Assembly (NCBI GenBank): GCA_016802295.1
Contig: JAESIW010000180.1
Coordinates: forward strand, 2,164,039 to 2,228,038
Length of the DNA: 64,000 bases
From: Brachionus rotundiformis
Taxonomy: Eukaryota; Rotifera; Eurotatoria; Ploima; Brachionidae
Reading direction: 5' to 3'
Shown here: positions 59,723-64,000 of the stretch, piece after piece
How positions within the stretch are numbered: position 1 is the first letter of the stretch
Layout: each line of letters begins with the position of its first letter
Notes under the pieces: generated by a model
Seen by the model: the letters and a program-made list of their open reading frames with translations, nothing else
Told to the model about the DNA's origin: nothing
The model's database searches: none
Translations under genes and position numbers: made by a program

Positions 59723-61150
59723 ATGCAAAAATTTTTGATATTACTAGGCTCGCTAATCATAGGAGCTACATCAAAAGATATATGCTATGATCAATTAGGA
59801 TGCTTTACTGATTCTTATCCATTTAGTGGCACTTTGCAGAGACCATTTGCTCTTCTTCCCCAAAGTCCTGAAAAAATTGCAGTAAAATTTCTACTTTTCA
59901 ATAAAGCATTAGCTCAGAGTCAAGTCATATCATATAATTCTCTTGGAAACTATAACCCATCACTAAAAACAAAGTTTATAGTTCATGGATTTTTACACAA
60001 TGGTATAAAAGATTGGGTGATTGATATTAAAAATGAAATGTTAAAGGTAGAAGATTTAAATGTTATTTCTGTTGATTGGAGCAAGGGAAACGGTTTTCCA
60101 TATACCCAAGCCACTGCTAATACACAAGTAGTTGGTGCAGAAATTGCTAGATTGATTAATACAATGATAAATAGTCTCGGTGCCAAAGCTGCAGATTTTC
60201 ACATTATTGGCCACAGTTTGGGATCTCATATTGCTGGTTATGCGGGAGAAAGAGTTAATGGTCTGGGAAGAATAACTGCATTAGACCCTGCTGGTCCTTA
60301 TTTTGAAAACACAGATCCTAAAGTACGACTCGATCCAACTGATGCATTGTATGTTGATGCTATTCATTCAGATGGTACTGCTAACTTATTAATAGGACTT
60401 GGACTAATGCAACCTGTAGGTCATGCTGATTTCTATCCAAATGGCGGCAAAGATCAACCAGATTGTGCGACCACTTCAGACAAATTACTTAATGGTATTT
60501 TCAATGTTGTAATTTTAGATATAGATGGTGTAGAAGATTCAGTTGCTTGCAGTCACATGGCTGCAGTCCACTTCTTTATTGATTCTATTAATTCCAGATG
60601 TAAATATACAGGGTTTCAATGCAATTCTGAAGATGAGTTCAATAGAGGAAATTGTGTTAAATGTACTAGCAAAGGTTGTAATCGAATGGGTTATTGGTCA
60701 TCTCCGTCAAATGATTTGGGAAAATTGTATCTTAACACTCAAGCAACTCTTAACAACAATCAGTACTGCAAACAAAACTACAAAACTTCACTAGTATCAA
60801 ATACTAAAGATGTTACAGGTGTCCAAGCAAGGGGAAAATTTACTATTTTTTTCGAAACTTCTACTGAAATAAGCTCTACTGAGTTAATAGATGATTCAAA
60901 TGCTACTTTTAAACCAGAATCTACCGAAATTCGCCTTATTTCATTAAATCAGCCATTGAATAATCCAATCGAGAATTTGTATGTTTACTATAAGAAAACA
61001 AGCAATTTTGTGAGCTCATGGCTTTATGAAGATAAATGGAGTTTTAAATACATCCAAGTGCTATCTGGTGATTCACAAACCGAACTAAAATTTTGTCCGA
61101 CTTCAACATTAATTTATACTGACCAAACTGTTAAATTCAGAAAATGTTAG
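59723..61150 (+). CDS. PNLIP: secreted pancreatic-type triacylglycerol lipase
   Basis: One exon encodes 475 residues. The signal peptide is residues 1-17 (FLILLGSLIIGATS), and the mature start DICYDQLGCF matches pancreatic lipase. The catalytic triad is S165 in GHSLGS, D188 in ALDPAG and H278 in CSHMAAVHF. The lid loop between C248 and C276 is slightly longer than in the vertebrate enzyme, suggesting a true lipase rather than a lidless phospholipase A1. The C-terminal third (about residue 345 onward) corresponds to the PLAT/C2-like domain, with a final cysteine as in vertebrates. It hydrolyses dietary triacylglycerols in the gut lumen. It is intronless, unlike most neighbours, and has its own TATA box and GATA sites. 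Confidence 0.93.
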   Translation: MQKFLILLGSLIIGATSKDICYDQLGCFTDSYPFSGTLQRPFALLPQSPEKIAVKFLLFNKALAQSQVISYNSLGNYNPSLKTKFIVHGFLHNGIKDWVIDIKNEMLKVEDLNVISVDWSKGNGFPYTQATANTQVVGAEIARLINTMINSLGAKAADFHIIGHSLGSHIAGYAGERVNGLGRITALDPAGPYFENTDPKVRLDPTDALYVDAIHSDGTANLLIGLGLMQPVGHADFYPNGGKDQPDCATTSDKLLNGIFNVVILDIDGVEDSVACSHMAAVHFFIDSINSRCKYTGFQCNSEDEFNRGNCVKCTSKGCNRMGYWSSPSNDLGKLYLNTQATLNNNQYCKQNYKTSLVSNTKDVTGVQARGKFTIFFETSTEISSTELIDDSNATFKPESTEIRLISLNQPLNNPIENLYVYYKKTSNFVSSWLYEDKWSFKYIQVLSGDSQTELKFCPTSTLIYTDQTVKFRKC

Positions 61151-61292
61151 AGATTTTTCTAGATATTTATTTATTAAATTAAACAAGCTTTTATTTTTAA
61201 TTTATTTGCAAAATTTTAAATTTATTTTTTCATTTTTCTTAAAAATCATCACCACTTTTTTCAAAATGCATAAAATCCTTGAGAAAATTTAT

Positions 61293-62564
61293 TCAATTTA
61301 TTTTCTTATCATTTTTCATAAAAAATCTTACGATCAAAAAAAGAGCTCCAATTAGGAGAGCTTTTGCTTTAACTGCTAAATCCATAGGAACTTAAAATTA
61401 AAATGAAGTATAACTGCGACATTAAATATATTGATAATTACATTTTATTGAAAAAGTGTCTGTAATAGTCACCATTTCTCGGACAAATCCAGAATAATCT
61501 TTGTTAATTGAGCCAATCTGGGACAGACCATCAATTGTAAGAATCTAAAATATTCTTTTTTAAATTTGCATATTAGAAATAAATTATTGTACTTGGAATT
61601 CATTGTTGCATGGACAAAATGGACCTTTAAAAATTAGGAAAAATATTAAAATTCATATCAAGAACAAAATTTGAAAATTGTACCATCACAAACACAACAA
61701 GGTCCTTGAATTTTAAGTATGGGTTCTCTCTTATCATTCAAAACATCATATTTTGATCTCCACATGCTTCCTCTGATGAAAAATTAAAGAGCAATTAAAA
61801 TTTCTATAAAAACATTACATTTGCTTTACATAACCAATTGGTTTTCCAGCAGGACATTCGATTGTAACTTCTTGTGCGCATCCATCACATGTTCCTACAA
61901 GATTAATAAGATCTTAAAACCCATTATGATTTAAAATCCCTTACCTGGTAACCAACAACAACATCCAGCAATGCATTTAAATTCTCTTCTCACCCTAATT
62001 ACTTCCTAACATATAATTAGTCAATAAATGGTCAAAAATTATCAATAAACAGAATACTTTATTTAAATTATCTACAATATGTATTACAAATCCTCTTTGG
62101 TAGCCACAACATATTCTCATACATGTTTCACTTTCTTAAAATAGATAAATTAAAAATTTAAGCATTTAAATACATTTTTTAACCTTCAATAGCTACGTAA
62201 ACTTGATTACCACAATTATTATTAATAAAGTATTTATTGCAGGCATCCCAACCAATTACGGCTTAAAAAATATCAGAATTGATTTTTAATTAAAATCAAA
62301 TCTTACCTTCAAGAAGAGAAACTTTTTGATAAATAAATAATTGATCTACTTGGGTCAGATATTCTAGACCTTTGGGACATCCAGGAATAGCCTGAGGTCT
62401 GAAATATTTTAGAAAATGATTTATTATTTTTGCATTTACCTTTGCATCCAAACAACTGGAGCTCCAGGGGGTAAAGGCGCTTCATTTTTGGGTGGCTTAT
62501 AGAAAATTCCTTGAGGAGAAGTAACTCCTGGACTGGGCAAATTACGAAAATTTCGTGACTTCAT
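61293..62564 (-). CDS. PLSCR1: phospholipid scramblase
   Basis: Ten small exons: 62564-62440, 62398-62307, 62261-62184, 62134-62058, 62005-61945, 61894-61819, 61772-61684, 61624-61593, 61544-61442 and 61390-61293. Phases agree throughout, giving 276 residues and TGA. A Pro-rich start (LPPGAPVVWMQR) leads into GLEYLTQVDQLFIYQ. The family landmarks follow: CNKYFI/NQVYVAIE, CMRICCGYQRGF, cysteine-rich IAGCCCWLPGTCDGCAQE, PAGKPIGYV, LKIQGPCCVCDG, and INKDYSGFVREMVTITDTF, the calcium-site region. It ends with the single C-terminal membrane helix (KAKALLIGALFLIVRFF). The palmitoylated cysteine cluster and helix place it in the plasma membrane. The family is linked to calcium-driven lipid mixing. 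The PLSCR paralogue cannot be specified. Confidence 0.95.
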
Positions 62565-63878
62565 AAATTTAAAACCAAAAATTAAACCTAAGTTAGACTG
62601 TTTAAATTAAAGAAAAAAATAAAATATTTGTTTACATAGAAATTTCGATTTCTTTGAAATTTCTTTAAAGTTTATTAAAATTCTAATTTTTAGTTTTTGA
62701 TGAATCTTTCAAAATAATGTTTATTTAAATCTTTTAATTTATTCAATTTTTTGAAAACGTAAATGGAATCAATAAGAAAAAATTAAAAATGTCTGAAAAC
62801 AAATTTAAAATTTATTTTATAGAATTTTTTATTTTTCTTTAATTGAGATAAAAATTAAAAATCAGATTGAATTTAGAATTTATTTAATCTTAAACAAAAT
62901 CACAAAAATTAAAAGAGCTGTACCAATTGATTTAATTTTTTTGAAAAGGATAAACAATCTTATTTTCTTAATATATTAAAAGAATGAAAAGTATTTATTT
63001 TGTCTAAAGGCTAAATCGCCAAATTTAATTATTCATAACTCTATAATTCTTTAAATTTCAAAACATTATATAATAAAAACAAAGCTTAAATTTAACTTTT
63101 AATTCAAAAATAAGAAAATGAGTCAAAATTAAAGATAAATTTAAATAATTTTGGAAATTTAATCATAAATGCAGCTATGAATTCAAATAATTGATCTTAA
63201 TGTTATACAACAATATCATATTAAAATTTAAAATTTAAGAATTTATTAAATTAAAAAATGGATCTACTTTTTGCAATGTAGAACATTTATCAACTGTAAA
63301 AGTCTGTTCATGATGTGCAAAATCTCAAATATAAGCTTCTAATTAATACAAGAAAAACAGAATTTACCAGAATTTTAATACACCAATACATGTGGAATTT
63401 ACAGAACCTTTTTTAACTTTTAGAAAATTATTTTTTAATAAATTTTACCAAAAAAAGATATCTAAATTATGGAATCTATGAAAAAGGTTTCTATGGATAA
63501 AAGATAAATTAATTGATTTGAATTTTAGTTGATTCCAATAAGCTGATTTAATTTGTTAAATTAGCTAAATTAAAATTTTTGATTTTGATTGATTTTAATC
63601 TTCCTATGATTTAGAAGATTTTTTAATTTTATTCAATTTGATAAATAAAATACAATGTAGTATTTTTATATCTTCCTTGAACTAGGTTTTTTTTAGTTTA
63701 ATTAAAAAACTATTCATCTTTAAAAATAAACAGTTATTATTTTATGTTAAGATTTTAAATTTAAATTTATTCACAAATTTTAATATAATTTATTTTTATA
63801 ATCATCTTTTGTTTGATTATAAATTATCGTCTAGTTATCTCAACATTTTTTATTTAAATTATTCATCTTTGTTGGAAA
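62565..63878. other. divergent promoter region
   Basis: Lies between the scramblase (minus) and the partial gene at the right edge (plus), so it should serve both. AT-rich with many homopolymer tracts; I see no specific element. Confidence 0.45.
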
Positions 63879-64000
63879 ATGATTTACAGTTTTGATTTTT
63901 TTACACATGATGAACATGATTTAGCTGAAGAGGAAGACAAAGCAGACTCAATCGATACACCTAGTGAAGACTTAGAATGTTTAGATCCATTTAGCGACTT
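63879..64000 (+). CDS. start of an unidentified gene, cut by the window
   Basis: ATG at 63879 opens a frame to the window end (40 codons plus two bases): MIYSFDFFTHDEHDLAEEED, then an acidic SIDTPSEDLECLDPF stretch. Strongly acidic, with no recognisable domain in the visible part. The codon pattern and clean start make it a likely first exon. Confidence 0.5.
   Translation, partial: MIYSFDFFTHDEHDLAEEEDKADSIDTPSEDLECLDPFSD

Overview
This is AT-rich eukaryotic nuclear DNA with compact genes. Exons are recognisable as islands of protein-like codons, and most introns are only about 28-70 nt with GT..AG ends. The gene set is animal: a SynGAP-type RasGAP, an EF-hand ATP-Mg/phosphate carrier, Hrs with VHS, FYVE and UIM, a pancreatic-type lipase, a phospholipid scramblase, Cdc7, CSB/ERCC6, UDP-glucose dehydrogenase and a Ly6 protein. 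A cellular RdRP, very low GC and tiny introns would suit a small invertebrate such as a monogonont rotifer, but that is inference. I could not run a search. The genetic code looks standard because the genes end on TAA, TAG and TGA alike.

Layout, left to right. A small CAP-Gly protein (494-1365, minus) and an intronless secreted beta-propeller-like protein (2491-3726, minus) come first. A cryptic set of short coding exons lies at about 6350-7570 (minus). Next are the calcium-regulated mitochondrial carrier (8788-10735, minus) and UGDH (11953-13683, minus). An OB-fold/zinc-ribbon protein resembling CTC1 occupies 16351-18625 (plus). The 1276-residue RasGAP spans 22564-28461. A membrane protein with duplicated ectodomain modules and a 27-bp coding minisatellite spans 30085-32723. 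Cdc7 kinase is at 32960-34687 and CSB/ERCC6 at 35651-40177. A giant helicase-RdRP gene fills 41512-48988. It is followed by a 3.4-kb hAT transposon (49735-53112) with intact target-site duplications and a second, MULE/FLYWCH-type wreck nested inside it. A small Ly6-like secreted protein (53940-54469), Hrs (55938-58182), a lipase (59723-61150), a scramblase (61293-62564, minus) and the first 40 codons of a further gene (63879 to the window end) complete the window.

The outstanding feature is the gene at 41512-48988. One polypeptide appears to carry a RIG-I/DRH-type zinc-binding RNA-end domain at its N-terminus, a Dicer/RIG-I-type DExH helicase, a complete cellular RNA-dependent RNA polymerase with the DLDGD catalytic motif, and a C-terminal segment with a GGS...DLQ signature like a degenerate poly(A)-polymerase/TUTase fold. 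In fission yeast (Rdp1, Hrr1, Cid12), and partly in nematodes (DRH-3 with RdRPs), these activities are separate subunits of one complex, so this looks like an RNA-silencing amplification complex in one chain. A single in-frame TAA separates its 2056 codons from another 417 codons in the same frame. This could be readthrough, a recent nonsense mutation or a sequence error.

Other points of interest are the nested transposons just downstream of that gene, a cluster of GACATGTC palindromes upstream of Hrs, paired GATA sites plus a TATA box in front of the lipase, and the unidentified short-exon gene left of the carrier. All exon borders were read by eye from reading frame and splice consensus. 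They are most reliable where the phases chain through a whole gene (carrier, UGDH, scramblase, Cdc7, RasGAP, Hrs, Ly6).
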